In this document: positions 32,061-43,170 of the stretch, piece after piece
Numbering within the stretch: the stretch's first letter is position 1
Layout: each line of letters starts with the position of its first letter
NCBI GenBank assembly: GCA_039090855.1
Contig: CM077011.1
Coordinates: 19,903,001 to 19,967,000, forward strand
Direction of reading: 5' to 3'
Length of the DNA: 64,000 bases
Source of the DNA: Macrothele yani
Taxonomy: Eukaryota; Arthropoda; Arachnida; Araneae; Macrothelidae
The notes under the pieces: model-generated
What the model was told of the DNA's origin: nothing
Database searches by the model: none
The model's input: the letters and a program-made list of their open reading frames with translations, nothing else
Position numbers and translations under genes: made by a program

Positions 32061-32628
32061 GTAGGGGAAAACCTGGGGACGAACCCTATTGAAAACAGGC
32101 GAAATGTGGTCAAAGGTCAGGACATAGGAGCGGGATCCATTCCATCGCCCTTATGTGTCATAACTTAGGTAAAAATGCTTTGCGAGAAAACTTATTGATG
32201 TTGTTTCCGAGGTATACTGAACTGGTTCTGTTGAATATCATCGAAATGGGCTTTAAAGGTCAGGTCACAGGAGCGAGATTTATTCCACAGCCATTTCCCT
32301 CACAACTTGATTAAAAGTGTATCTATCGCGACAAAACTTTAGTATGTTGTTCCGGTGGTATACTGAACCAATCCTGTTTAATATCGTCGAAGTGGGGTCA
32401 AAGGTCAGAGCACAGGAGTGAGATTTATTCCGCAGCCATTATCCTCATAACTTGAGTAATAACTTGAGTAAAAATGCTTCTTTTGCGACAAAATTTTAGT
32501 ATGTTGCTCCGGAGGTATACTAAACGAATCAATAGTCAGGGTAATGAGGTGGGTTTGTCTGCGTGCGATTTCTGGTATGTTGGAAAGCTTATCGTAATCA
32601 ATGCTTTGCATGAATTTACTAACTTGTG
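32061..32628 (+). repeat. Tandem family B, copy B2 (5' end missing)
   Basis: Begins inside a monomer at GGTAGGGGAAAACC, directly against the mariner relic. DR1-like motifs at 32107 and 32394. Ends AATTTACTAACTTGT. A small extra copy of the end (ATCTTACTAAC) lies at about 32672. Confidence 0.8.
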
Positions 32629-32726
32629 CAGTTAAGGTCTATGTCTCTTATTCATAGGAATGGACTGCATAATCTTACTAACAATATATATATGTATATA
32701 TGTTCAGGAGGTGTTGCTTGTAGTTA

Positions 32727-33001
32727 TTTATATATGTATATATATATATATATATATAAATAATAATGTAGCAAAAGCATTTTAAAGGGAAAAAACAAAA
32801 AACAAAGAACACATTTGAAATTCCAAAGCGTCATAGGCTGCATAGAAGAAAAATCAAATAATCTAAAAATGCGAAACATAAAAGCAAATTTTGAAGAAAG
32901 AAAAAACAAAAAACAAAAAATCGGTGAACGAGAACTCGTTCACCTAATTGGGGTTTTTTTTTCTTTGTTCAAAATTTGCTTTTATGTTTCACATTTTTAT
33001 A

Positions 33002-33047
<46 letters not shown>
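32727..33047. repeat. (TA)n tracts flanking a nested hairpin
   Basis: TA tracts at 32727-32758 and 33000-33047 bracket an imperfect inverted repeat. Arms are about 32867-32906 and 32950-32993, around GAAACATAAAAGCAAATTTT. At its centre is a perfect hairpin GGTGAACGAG/CTCGTTCACC (32923-32944) with a two-base loop. No coding content. This may be a small palindromic MITE inserted at TA. Confidence 0.7.
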
Positions 33048-33048
<1 letters not shown>

Positions 33049-33575
33049 CTAGTACGATTATGCACGGGGAAAATGCTATCATTAGTGTGTAATCCAAGTC
33101 AACAGTGTAAGTATGTGAAATGTACGTGCTCATACGTCTGCTTCAAAAAAAAGTAGACCCTAGCGTTTATAACAAAAAACAAGAAGAAATATTGCTTAGA
33201 ATACTCATTTTCGTTTACTCGATTGTTTTTCTGGCAAAACTGCAATTCAATATATTTTTGTTCAAAATTGAAGAGCGATTAATAAATCGGATATGAAAAG
33301 TAACTCATTCAAGAGAGCCTCGCACTCTCGGCAGCTGACTATTTACCTGCAAAACATAAATGCTTCGGGGAAGGAACAGAATGGAAATGATAGACTTCTC
33401 TTACTGTTCACAAACACAGAGACCGTATACTGACAATCGGGGAAATTTAAGCATTAGCAGGGAAACCATTTCTTTGAGGTACGGGCGTAAGTGGGAGATG
33501 GAATGTGTGCGACAATAATGCCTGATAGCAAGGAGACAACAGGCGTACGCATGACGCAGAATAGTACCATTCTTG
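33048..33575. other. No gene seen
   Basis: AT-rich. An 81-codon minus-strand frame lacks any recognised feature. Confidence 0.5.
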
Positions 33576-33595
33576 TTTACGCTTCCAAATGTCTT

Positions 33596-33635
33596 CCGTA
33601 GGTTGAAGAAGCATATATGCTTCTTCAACCTACGG
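33596..33635. repeat. Perfect 40-bp palindrome in family B leader
   Basis: CCGTAGGTTGAAGAAGCATA joined directly to its reverse complement. It joins the family B leader head to head with an inverted copy of itself, and may extrude a cruciform. Confidence 0.95.
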
Positions 33636-33659
33636 TTGGAAAGCATCTGAGTTGTCTTT

Positions 33660-33700
33660 CATCTGATGACGTGCACGTAGCGAGCACGAAAGTACTCATG
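33660..33700 (+). ncRNA. Second hammerhead-ribozyme-like motif
   Basis: CAT (33660-33662), CTGATGA (33663-33669), one extra C, stem II GTGC/GCAC (33671-33674 with 33684-33687, nine-base loop), GAAA (33688-33691), GTAC, TC (33696-33697), ATG (33698-33700) pairing with CAT. The plan is the same as at 6260-6300, including the extra base before stem II and a G-N-N-C link, yet the stems differ in sequence. Downstream TAAATATATTTTAACTTGTG and TTATTAAAG resemble the PLE terminal repeat, so this is probably the end of another PLE family. Confidence 0.6.
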
Positions 33701-34107
33701 TCTTTTTAAACCATGTAAATATATTTTAACTTGTGTGTGTTTTTAGTTATTAAAGTTTGCCTATAACTGGAACCATTCAGCAAGATTGTACATCGTGCGT
33801 TATCAGCAAGTTTCTTACCCTGAGTAAGCATATATGCTTCATCTTTGTCCGTCTGTCTGTCCGCACGATAAGTCGCTTAGAAATTATTCGATTTCGATGA
33901 AATGTTAGTATGTGTAGGGGACAACTTGGGAACGAACCTTATTGAAAATGGACGAATACCATATTTTAGTCCCAGGCATTTTCCTATGATTTCTGGTATG
34001 TTGGAAATCGTATCATAATCAATGCATTGCATGATTTTACTAACTTATATTCCCCGGAGACGATGTAAGCCAGCTTACACATATTTCACAATAGTACATT
34101 CTGAGAT

Positions 34108-34184
34108 GATTTAGCGACTGCTTATAGCCCACTGAGTTGCTCATGGTGGTCATTAACCCCCTCCCCTCAAAAAAAAAAAGAAAA
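34108..34184 (+). mobile_element. SINE 3' end fragment
   Basis: GCGACTGCTTATAGCCCACT through TTGCTCATGGTGGTCATTAA and an A-rich tail. The tRNA-like head is absent (5' truncation). Confidence 0.8.
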
Positions 34185-34545
34185 GATTTGGAGTACAGAT
34201 TTGAAACTTACCTTGCGTCTGGGAGAAAAATACCAGTGTGTTATTAGCTAGGGCGGACTGCAACCAGATATTAATTCTGTTTTTTCAAACTCTTCAGACT
34301 TTCTTTTTCACTTTAGAAATGTAGAAAGTTTACGTTTGGGGATATTTTAACGACTTTGAGTTACGGATTCCCACGATTCCCGCGTACAATATGCGGTCAG
34401 GGTTAAAAATCCATTTCATTTGAAACGCCATCCATTTTCCTTTGGTGGGATGTTAACGACACCTAAATATGGAAGGAGTGTCCTAGCCAGAATTGAGGGA
34501 TTTTGTTCCTGAGAAGCGACAAGGCCCGTGTCGTGCCGTAGGACA
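34184..34545. other. No gene seen
   Basis: No repeat or protein recognised. Confidence 0.5.
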
Positions 34546-34548
34546 TAG

Positions 34549-34676
34549 CGCAGTAACACACCTGAGTAAGGTGTGTTAGTACTACTCTTAATAAATAGTG
34601 TGTTATTATTCGCAACACTAAGTAACACACCGGAGTAAGCAATCAGTGTTACTCACTGATTGGTTACTCAGGTGGC
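34549..34676. repeat. Small inverted/direct repeat cluster
   Basis: CACCTGAGTAA (about 34559) and TTACTCAGGTG (about 34664) are inverted partners. AGTAACACACCTGAGTAAG and AGTAACACACCGGAGTAAG are direct copies 70 bp apart. CAATCAGTG/CACTGATTG forms a hairpin at 34640-34662. This could be a small MITE, but its target duplication is not clear. Confidence 0.5.
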
Positions 34677-34889
34677 GTCCAACCATCATGCTTATTTCAA
34701 AGTCCGTCAGTTCAGATCCGCGAGGCATAGTCGCTCGTAGTGCTGACCGAGAGGTTGGGCAACGCTTACCGTTACATACAGAGTCCAATAAACCACGCGC
34801 GTGCGTACCCGGTTCTGCAAATGCACGTTTATTTACATATGTAGAGGTATCTGAATATTTTTGTGTTTCTCTATTTATATAAAGCAAAG

Positions 34890-35700
34890 TGGGAAAATGC
34901 GAGTGTTTCTGTCCGCGAATTGTTTGACTACTTCTAAATGACCTAGAGATCTGAAAAGTTCGAAAACCAAAGAAAATCAGAATGGCGGCTTTGGAATACG
35001 GCTTCGGAACACTACCTGTTTGAATCTTTTCGCAAATTTTTCGACTGCGTTTTAATGACCCAAAGGCGTGAAAATCGGTATGCCAACTGGCCTTAACGTC
35101 CGTATAACTAGAAAAAAAAAATTAAAATGGCGGGTTGGGAACACTGGCTGCTTGAATTTTCTCGCGAATTGTTCGACCACTTTTCAATGACGTAGAGGCC
35201 TGAAAGTCGTTATGCTGATACGTCATAAGTTCCGGATACCTTAGAACAGTCCAAAACCAAAAAAAAGAAAAAAAAGGAAATCAAAATAGCGGTTTTCGAA
35301 TTTTGTCTCCTTGAATTTTTCGCGAACTGTATGACTACTTCTAAATGACATAGAGATTTCAAAATCAGTATGCTGACTGGTCTTAACGTCCGCATACCTA
35401 CAAAAATCCAAAAACCGAAAAAATAAATATGGCGGCTTTGGAACACTGCCTGCTTGAATATTCTTGCGAATTGTTCGACTACTTCTAAATGACCTAGAGG
35501 CCGGAAAATTGGTATGCTGATAGGTCTTTCGGTCCAGACACCTAGAAAAGTCCGAAATCCAAAAATAAAAAAGGAAAGAAAGAAAGAAAGAATGAATGAA
35601 AGAAAAATGGCGCCTTTCGAATATTGTGTCTGCTTCAATTTTTCTACCACCCATAATCCTAGAAAAGTCTGAAAACCAAAAAAAAAAAAAAAAAATAAAT
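34890..35700 (+). repeat. Tandem family C, about 145-bp period
   Basis: Five to six diverged monomers. Landmarks: GCGAATTGTTCGACTACTTC (34913, 35030, 35163, 35322, 35466), then TGACCTAGAGGCCTGAAAA, TTAACGTCCGCATACCTA and an A-rich run leading to AAAATGGCGGCTTTGGAA (34981, 35127, 35287 variant, 35429, 35607 variant). The 195- and 137-codon minus-strand frames here are rich in Phe only because of the A runs. No protein is encoded. No GTCCGTCCG leader is visible. Confidence 0.8.
34981..35614 (+). promoter_or_regulatory. YY1-like motif repeated in family C
   Basis: AATGGCGGC or near variants once per monomer: AATGGCGGC at 34981, ATGGCGGG at 35127, ATAGCGGT at 35287, ATGGCGGC at 35429 and ATGGCGCC at 35607. 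The animal YY1 consensus is AANATGGCGGC. Only two of five are exact over the core. Confidence 0.3.
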
Positions 35701-36246
35701 AAATAAATCCGAGAGGTAGGTTTTGCTTACTGTTCCCAATGCTGATAGGTTTAAAGATTGTTATGCCAGAAATTTTGAAATGCTGTATACATTCCATGAA
35801 ATTGTGATTTAAAGTTAAAGAGCAACAAGGCCTGCTACCGTTTTACGTAAAATCGTACGCATTGACGTCAGGAACCTGTCCTAAATCGTAAAACAGTTAT
35901 GGATCTTAAATTACATTTATTTCCGTGAATTACTTTTTCCTTTTTTTTTAATTTTATGTTCAGAAAATTATAGATTTGCCCGTTCGCCGAACAGGCATAA
36001 CTGCTAGTAGCGTGCATAAATATTTTTTTTTTGCAAAATTTATTTCATTTACGAGCTGCACTAAAACGCAAATGTAGATTATGTCAGCATTGTACTCACT
36101 AATTCACAGTTATCATAATAGTTTCCCTTTGTTCTGTAACGATCCGCAGAGTAATCAGATTGACTTTCTTAAACGAACATACACATTGTGCGATATCAGT
36201 GGGGAAAGTAAATGGTTTGTTTTGGGGGAACACAACGTTAGTGTTT
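35700..36246. other. No gene seen
   Basis: AT-rich unique sequence before a SINE. Confidence 0.55.
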
Positions 36247-36259
36247 ACAGTCTGGACGG

Positions 36260-36486
36260 CCGCCCCGGTGGCGCAGTGGTCTAAGCGATGGCCTCTGATC
36301 ATTCGTCCGAACGGGGTCCGGGTTCGAATCCCGGTGAGGCATGGATGTTGTGTTTGTCTTACGGCACTGGCTCTCTCCCTTCCCTGGAACCAATGACCCT
36401 AAATTAGGGACGGGCGACTGCTTATAGCCCATTGAGTTGCTCACAGTGGTCGTTAAACCTCCAATCAAAAAAAAAAAAAAGAAAAA
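36260..36486 (+). mobile_element. tRNA-derived SINE with 13-bp target duplication
   Basis: Box A TGGCGCAGTGG and box B GGTTCGAATCC intact, with a poly(A)-rich tail. Flanked by a perfect ACAGTCTGGACGG at 36247-36259 and 36487-36499. The perfect duplication and near-identity to the copies at 6643 and 59150 indicate recent activity driven by a LINE that recognises poly(A). Confidence 0.93.
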
Positions 36487-36503
36487 ACAGTCTGGACGGA
36501 TTC

Positions 36504-36556
36504 TCTTTCTCCCTCTCTCTCTCTCTCTCTAACAAACACACACACGCGCGCGCGCA
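36504..36556. repeat. (CT)n, (CA)n, (CG)n microsatellite
   Basis: Compound dinucleotide run directly after the SINE target duplication. Confidence 0.85.
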
Positions 36557-36559
36557 CGC

Positions 36560-36920
36560 AGGCACGTTTTGTACTTCTGTGCTCTTTATATGCACATAAA
36601 TAATAAAAAAGTATTACAATGAGTGAAAATTAAACCCTAATAAATTTATAATTCAACTAAAATTGTCTGCATCACAAAAAGCAAGTTACACGTCAGCTGA
36701 AAGGGTTTCGTTTTTCCTAATTGCGCAGCTGAAAATTAATGAAGACATTTGGAATTCACTAATATTATTTTCTACCTAATTGCACATAGTAATTATCGTA
36801 AAAAATGAAAGAAAATGAGCATATTCAGTTCATCGACGTTACACAGTATCGAAAGAACAAAAACTACACACCCCGTAATTTAAACTTATAGTGTAATAGC
36901 TCAGAGAGTGTTAAAGTAGA
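36560..36920. other. No gene seen
   Basis: AT-rich, no recognised element. Confidence 0.5.
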
Positions 36921-37351
36921 CGTCAAGTAATTTTGCTTTTTATACTTACAATGGAAATATTTTGTACACATTTTCTTCACAATTAATGCATTCCCAAGGA
37001 TGAAAATTTGAACATCGATTAAAAAAGCTTCATTTTATAACTTGGAATACCTAATATTTTCTAAAACATAACCATAATTATGCAATCCAACATTTGTTTG
37101 TTTACTGACGTCATCAAAGTAAAGGTCGCGCCATCTTTTTTCTGGTTTCAACACCACCAAAGGAAAAGTTATTGATTTTTAATATAATTATAGTTATGTT
37201 TTAGAAAATATTAAGTATTCCAGGTTATAATATGAAGTTATTTTATCGATGTTCAAATTTTCATTCTTGAGAACACATTAATTGTGAAGGAAATGTGTAC
37301 AATACAAACGTTTTTCCATTGGAAGTATAGGAAGCAAAATTACTTGACGTC
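36920..37351. mobile_element. Foldback MITE with 160-bp arms
   Basis: Left arm 36920-37080 and right arm 37183-37351 are inverted copies with scattered mismatches. Both contain ACGTCAAGTAATTTTGCTT, CACAATTAATG, GAAAATTTGAACATCGAT and TATTTTCTAAAACATAAC. A spacer of about 100 bp has TGACGTCA. No ORF. No clear target duplication, so the superfamily is unknown. Confidence 0.8.
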
Positions 37352-37359
37352 CACCTTCA

Positions 37360-38190
37360 TTTCTAAATTTAAGTTACCATAGTAACCGCTGTTGTTAGAC
37401 ACCACTTTAAACAATTAGAGAATGACCTCTTTTCCTGAAGCTAGTACAGTTTTGGTCAGCTGCTTTGTACCGAATTGATACTGTGAATGAATTTCAAATT
37501 GTTATTTTGAAGTCAAGGTTAGTAGACTCTATTAACCGTGTTCTAAATTAAGCCTGCAAGATTGTCACTTGTTCAACATTCCGTCCTGCGGGATTGTACA
37601 ACTCGTAAATAATACGAAAACAAATCAGTCGAATGCGAGAGCCACCTGTGGCTACGGGTCTAGCTAAAATTCCGAAGGGCATAATTTATCGTCTCGGGTC
37701 AAAGCTCTGAAAACTGAAAAATCACAGACAAAATTTTCAAACGTAAAAATCATACACAATTTACGAATAGAATTCTAGGATATAAATAAATTGCGAGCCA
37801 AAATTTCTTCGGTACAGTTTTGCAGAACATTTTCTTTCAAATAGTGTGTATTTTAGTTCACCACTATTTAATAGAATGCCGTCCTCCTTACCGATTTCTT
37901 AAAAGAATGCAGCTCCCCAGTGTTCCCGCCTACTTACAACAAACACTATGTGGTGCAAAGTAAAAACTGATTAAAATACATATAATTGCCACAGAACATT
38001 TCCAGCAATTCTTCACTCTCGTATGCTATTGACCAATCCACATCGTGAATGATCCCGTTGTATCTTGGTAGTTATATCCGCTGAGAAATGGGTTTTCGTG
38101 TGCTCGTAATGGCATATCTTCCTGCTTGTCTATCTTTTATAGCGATGGCAAAACTCATACAACGTGTAGAATATGTACGTTTCTCTTCAG
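37360..38190. other. No gene seen
   Basis: AT-rich unique sequence, no domain or repeat recognised. Confidence 0.55.
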
Positions 38191-38195
38191 ATATA

Positions 38196-39388
38196 CACAG
38201 TAGAATCACATTATTGTGACAACCTCCTACTTTTGACGTCAATAGCGTGTAGCCAATGAAAGAAGGCTCGTGTCGTGAGCTGGCTTTGAGGGTATATAAG
38301 GTGTGCTCTAGGCATTCTGAAAACATATCACACGTTTCTTTCATGGATAAGAGGAGCGATTTATCAGATTTGCAAAAAGGGATGATTAACGGCTTTCGGA
38401 ACAAGGGTGGCAGTACTTTTGAAACCGCGCAGTTTGTGAACTGTTCGCGTGCTACTGTGGTTAAAGTGTATCGTGATTCGAAAAATGGCAGCATTGCGAA
38501 TAAGCGACGTGCAAACTACGGAGCACCACGCGTCATCTATGTGAGAAGTGAACGTCAGCTTCGAAGGTGCGTGAGGACCGATCGACAACCTACAGTGGAG
38601 CAAATCACTGGCAGAATGAACCAAGGAGCTACCGGCATTGTGTCTAAAACGACAATTCAGAGAACCCTGCTGCGTACAAGGCTCCGATGCATAGGAATGG
38701 TCACTGCACCTATGCTAACGAAGGTGCATCGGCAGAAAAGGCTTACATTTTCACGCGAGAAACGGAATTGGACCTCCACTGAAAGGCAGAGGATTGATTG
38801 CCTTTTCCGATGAGTCATGTTTTCTGCTTCATCGAACGGGTGGACGTTGGCGTATAAGGTGAGAAACATCGGAGAACAAAGAATCTTCAACCATTGCTGG
38901 AAGAACACAAGCTGGTGGGGGCAGCATTATGGTCTGGGGAATGTTGTCGTGGCATTGCTGGGTCCACTCATACCTGTGGAAGGCACTACGGACGGATTTC
39001 GTTATGAATCCATCTTTGCAGACCACGTACACCTTGTCTTTCCTGAGGCGGATGGGATCTTCCAGCACGAGAATGAGACGTGTCACACAGGTAGAAATTT
39101 CCGCGAGAGTGGTTGGAAGAGCACAATGAAGACTTCAAAGTACATCCCTGGCCTCCTAATTCCTCAGACTTAAACCAAATTTAGCATTTGAGGGACCACC
39201 TCAATCGCGTTGTTCGCTCTATGGATGCTCCACCACGCACCCTCCAGCAGCTGTCAGATGCACTGGAGTCAGCATGGCTCCACATACCTTTGCTCACCTT
39301 CCAGCACCTCATTGTGTCCCTCCCAACCCGTCTAGCGGCGGTTACTCTGGATATTAGCTGGTGGTCACAATAATGTGACTCGGCCGTG
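38196..39388 (+). mobile_element. Tc1-like transposon 4
   Basis: Inverted ends around TCACATTATTGTGACNACC, with TATA flanks (TA at 38194-38195 and 39389-39390). Length 1.19 kb. This is the only Tc1-like copy on the plus strand. Confidence 0.9.
38344..39373 (+). pseudogene. Tc1-like transposase, few breaks
   Basis: Starts MDKRSDLSDLQKGMINGFR. The first frame runs to 38813 with a helix-turn-helix (ETAQFVNCSRATVVKVYRD). At about 38800 one shift separates it from FSDESCFLLHRTGGRWR, the first catalytic Asp. Later blocks: GGGSIMVWGM, IFQHENETCHTGRNF (second Asp replaced by Glu in HEN, normally DN) and DLNQI-like sequence near 39170, where the final Glu codon lies in a region with a stop. The end is LIVSLPTRLAAV. 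It has fewer breaks than the other Tc1 copies but is not functional. Confidence 0.9.
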
Positions 39389-39390
39389 TA

Positions 39391-40497
39391 TAATTTCTCA
39401 TATAGCTTTTGTTATTTTACTACTATCTCCCAAGCTGTTTATATTTAAGTACACCACATAAATTAGGGTTTTTTACCTTAAACGTAAAAGCTCCCGGGTC
39501 TGGTTCTTAATTCAAGATCGAAGAAAAAGTCCTGTACACTTAAATACATTTTTGGCACTGCAGCACAAAATGGGATTCCTTGAACAAGATATTTACAACA
39601 AGGCCTGATTATAACAATTTACGACACTCATATAACCTCTCTTAGGCTTCCAACTTTGACGGAAAGTCATGTTTTATGTTTCGAAGATCTGTCCATTTAG
39701 TTTTTCGCATAGGTGACAAAGTTTTTTTTTATTAGTTATCTAAAGATTTTGAATGTACACCTAATTTCTAATCACCGTTGTTTTCTTTTCATATTTTGTT
39801 AACGTTTACTGCAGGAATGCACATCTTATCTTATGTAAATTTACTTTCTTCTAGTTAAATGTTTTCTAATTTAAGGACATAGAATTTTCCCAAAAGAGCT
39901 TCCTCAGTTTGGCATCACTGACAGTGGAAGTGGGTCCAAGGTCAATATGACGTCAACACCGAACATAGTGAGAGTGCTTTTGTGCAACTTCGTAGGTGCG
40001 CATTTTGATAGAGGCATATGGTATGGCGATTTTCAGAAGCGCACTTCATAAAGAATCACCTCAGAATTCCATTAGATATAGAGTCACATAAGAAGTGCTT
40101 AAGATATAGCGTCTTCTCAGAAGTGCATTTTGATATATCAATTTGATAGAGAGAGTCATGTTAGAAATACATGTTACGATTACGGAATACTGTGAATCAG
40201 GAGCGAAAAAATCAGCCGTCCACCTATCCACAACTAGTTTCCGCATCATGAAGACATGTTGTTTTTATAAAGCTATCGTCCGCACGTAGCCAAAAAATAT
40301 CGCTCAAGTTTTCCATTATTTATTATTTTTGTAATGTAGCTTGAACTAATGTCATGTACAAAGTTTCCTCCAAATTCTGACGTAAGAACAAAATTAAAAA
40401 CATGTGACACGATCCCCCACCCCACCCCCGCAAGTGATGCTATATATACAGCAAAGTTTCAAGAGTGACGAAAAGTAATGTCTGTATGACCATTTTT
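39391..40497. other. No gene seen
   Basis: 1.1 kb AT-rich DNA. AGAAGCGCACTTC, AGAAGTGCTT and AGAAGTGCATTTTGATA recur loosely at 40030-40140, too weak to name. Confidence 0.5.
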
Positions 40498-40498
40498 T

Positions 40499-40990
40499 TA
40501 CGCTTTCCAACAGTCGGTTGAAGAAACGTATGTGCCCAAGCTTTGTCCGTCTGTCCGCACTATAACTCGCGTAAAAATCGTTCGATATCGATGAAATTTT
40601 AGTATGTGGTAGGGGACCACGTGAGGACGAATCCTATGGAAAATGGGCGAACTTGGGTCAAAGGTCACGACATAGGAGCGTGATCCATTCCATTGCACTT
40701 ATGCTTCATAACTTGCGTAAACATGGTTCGATTTCAATGAAAATTTAGTATGCCGTAGGGGACCACCTGGGGACGAACCCTATTGAATATGGGGGAAGTG
40801 GGTCAAAGGTCAATACATAGGAGCAGGATGCATTCCATGGCCGTTATGCGTTATAACTTGCGTAAATATCGTTAGATTTCGATGAATTTTAGTTCGTCGT
40901 AGGGGACCATCTGGGGACGAACCCTGTTCAAAATGGGTGAAGTGGGGTCAAAAGTCAGGACATAGGATCGGGATGCATTCCTTCACATCA
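40499..40990 (+). repeat. Tandem family B, copy B4
   Basis: Leader TACGCTTTCCAACAGTCGG with TTTGTCCGTCTGTCCGCAC, three monomers with DR1-like motifs at 40655, 40801 and 40945 (the last with one mismatch), 144-146 bp apart. The usual 3' end is missing. Confidence 0.85.
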
Positions 40991-41590
40991 GATCTTATTA
41001 AAGGAGCAATTCTTGTATATATGTAAATTTTACTTTTGAAAACGGCTCTAGGGATTTTGATGAAAGTGGTTAACCTACCGTTTTCTGGTACTAGAAATCG
41101 ATTAAGCTTGATCTCGACTTTAGAAAAATTCGTTTAGTGGATTAAATAACCACCCCGAGTTACCACGTTTTTAGAGTCATGGCGTCGTCCTATTAATGTT
41201 TCCCATTCTTAGATATCTTATGACGTCACATTCTCGCGATCGACTCACGATTGAGATGTTGGCGCGCGGTCACGCCATCTGCCTCATTAAGTCACGCGTT
41301 TTTTGTGGATCCTATTACAGTTTTATGAGGTCACACTCTCGCGACCAGCTGCCTCATTACGTCACGCGTTGTGTGCGCATTACGCATTACTTCTATTTTA
41401 TTCTAGAACAAAAGGGGATTTGTGTCAGTTGCTTGGAGTTGATGCGTAGTATAGTATAAGCAGCGGAACGCTGATTCCGCATGTTTTTCCCTTCAAAATT
41501 CAAACTTGATACAACATTTTTTGTTACATTTTTGAATAGTCACTTGATGACGAGCGTATCCGCTGTACTAAAACAGGATTAGTTCATTTT
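40990..41590. other. Unassigned sequence with a repeat-like segment
   Basis: 40998-41090 (GGAGCAATTCTTGTATATAT, then GAAAACGGCTCTAGGGATTT and GATGAAAGTGG) resembles, from memory, dispersed repeats seen in many arthropods and recalls the monomer phrase of families A-C. At 41210-41360, GTCACACTCTCGCGA-like and CTCATTAMGTCACGCGTT pieces occur twice. No gene. Confidence 0.4.
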
Positions 41591-41591
41591 C

Positions 41592-42297
41592 TACGCTTTC
41601 CAACCGTAGGTTGAAGAAACGTAAATGCTTCAGCGTTGTCCGTCTGTCCGCACGATAACTCGCGTAAAAATGGTTCGATTTCGACGAAAGTTTAGTATGT
41701 GGTAGGGGACCACCTCGGGACGAATCCTATTGAAATATGGTCAAAGGTAACGACATAGAAGCGGGATCCATTCCACCGCCCTTATGCGTCATAACGTCCG
41801 TAAATATGGTTCGATTTCAATAAAATTCTAGTATGTGGTAGGGGACCAACTGGGGACGAACCCTTTTGAAAATGGGTGAAGTGGGGTCAAAGGTCAGGAC
41901 ATAGAAGCGAAATCCATTCCACTGCCCTTCTTATGCGTCATAACGTGCGTAAATATGGTTCGATTTCAATAAAATTGTAGTATGTAGTTGGGGACCACCT
42001 GGGAACGAAACCTATTGAAAATGGGTGAAATGGGGTCAGTACATAGGATCGGGATCCATTCCATCACCCTTATGCGTTATAACTTACGTAAAAATGCTTC
42101 CATTGAGGCAAAACTTTATCATGTTGTTCCGGTAGTATACTTTACCAGTTCTATTGAATATCATCGCAATGGGGTCAAATGTCAGGTCATAGGAGCGAGA
42201 TGTATTCTACAGCCATTATCCTCATAACTTGAGTAATAACTTGAGTATGTTGGAAAGCGCATCATAATCAATGCATTGCATGATTTTACTAACTTGT
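41592..42297 (+). repeat. Tandem family B, copy B5
   Basis: Complete leader and complete 3' end. About four monomers with motifs at 41738 (variant), 41883 and 42171 (one mismatch). One monomer is shortened at about 42030. Confidence 0.85.
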
Positions 42298-42862
42298 TTG
42301 TTACAACAATGAGTCAACCAGCAGAAGATATTGCTAAACGACTTAGTCCCTCATACAAACACACAAATAAGCGCGCGCGCGCTTTTCAATAACTAACTAT
42401 GGTTGAAGCGTGACAACTGTGAGAATGCAAATATAGTTCGGCTATTAATCATCGGTTAAACGCATGGTCATGTAAACGGCACACGGGTTAATAACATAAA
42501 TGTGGACTGCACTACTTTGTATATCAAACATCATTAAAGATAGCATTTTCAAGACAGTAAACATATTTTATTTATTGCATCATTTTTCTTATATAGTCAT
42601 AAAACAAGGACAGTGGTCATGTGCCATCAAAATCTACAATTTTATCTAGGACGGGTTTTTGCCTGTTCTAACGCCCCTCCCCCCGAACGTTTTGAAAATT
42701 TCTGATTTCCACAGCCCTGTTGTGATTGTTATTTGAATTGAATCCAGCAAATTTTTATGTTAGTGTTTATCTTTCTGTTTTGAAGTGCAATTTACAAGAC
42801 ATAAAAAGCGAATTCATATAAGTTGTTTCAGCTGGTTCATTACCTTCACCGTTAGTGATTTC
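42298..42862. other. No gene seen
   Basis: AT-rich unique sequence. One short GCGCGCGCGC run at 42371. Confidence 0.55.
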
Positions 42863-43170
42863 CACACTATATTGACAAAAGTCACCAGGCACTTGGAAGA
42901 GAAACACAACATAACATTTATGGACATACATTACTACGGTGTCGGTCCACCTTTGGCCTAAGTCACGCTTTTCTGAGCTCCGTGTTGTGTGCCTATTTAG
43001 TGTGTTTTATCGTGTGGTTCGTCATTTTCCTTTCGTGTTCCTTCAAGCTGAAGGTTCGTGCTTTGTTTTGATACATCTCCCAAGTTGGTGAGTAGTTTAT
43101 TTTTTCTGTTATCATCATTTGAATTGTCGACCGAGTTGGTCGATTTCTCAGGTAGCCCTCGCCATTAACA

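Larger units (their letters stand above)
33576..34047 (+). repeat. Tandem family B, copy B3, short and rearranged
   Basis: The leader is present at 33578, and then its inverted copy forms a perfect palindrome at 33596-33635. About 190 bp of other sequence (33636-33828) follows, then GCATATATGCTTC repeats and the family continues with GTCCGTCTGTCTGTCCGCAC to the usual ACTAACTT end. GCATATATGCTTC at 33610 and 33830 flanks the inserted piece. Confidence 0.75.

Noticed and set aside
35210..35797. 195-codon Phe-rich minus-strand frame
   Set aside because: Produced by A-rich runs of tandem family C, with no conserved pattern.
40030..40140. Loose AGAAGTGC repeats
   Set aside because: Too short and irregular to define a unit.
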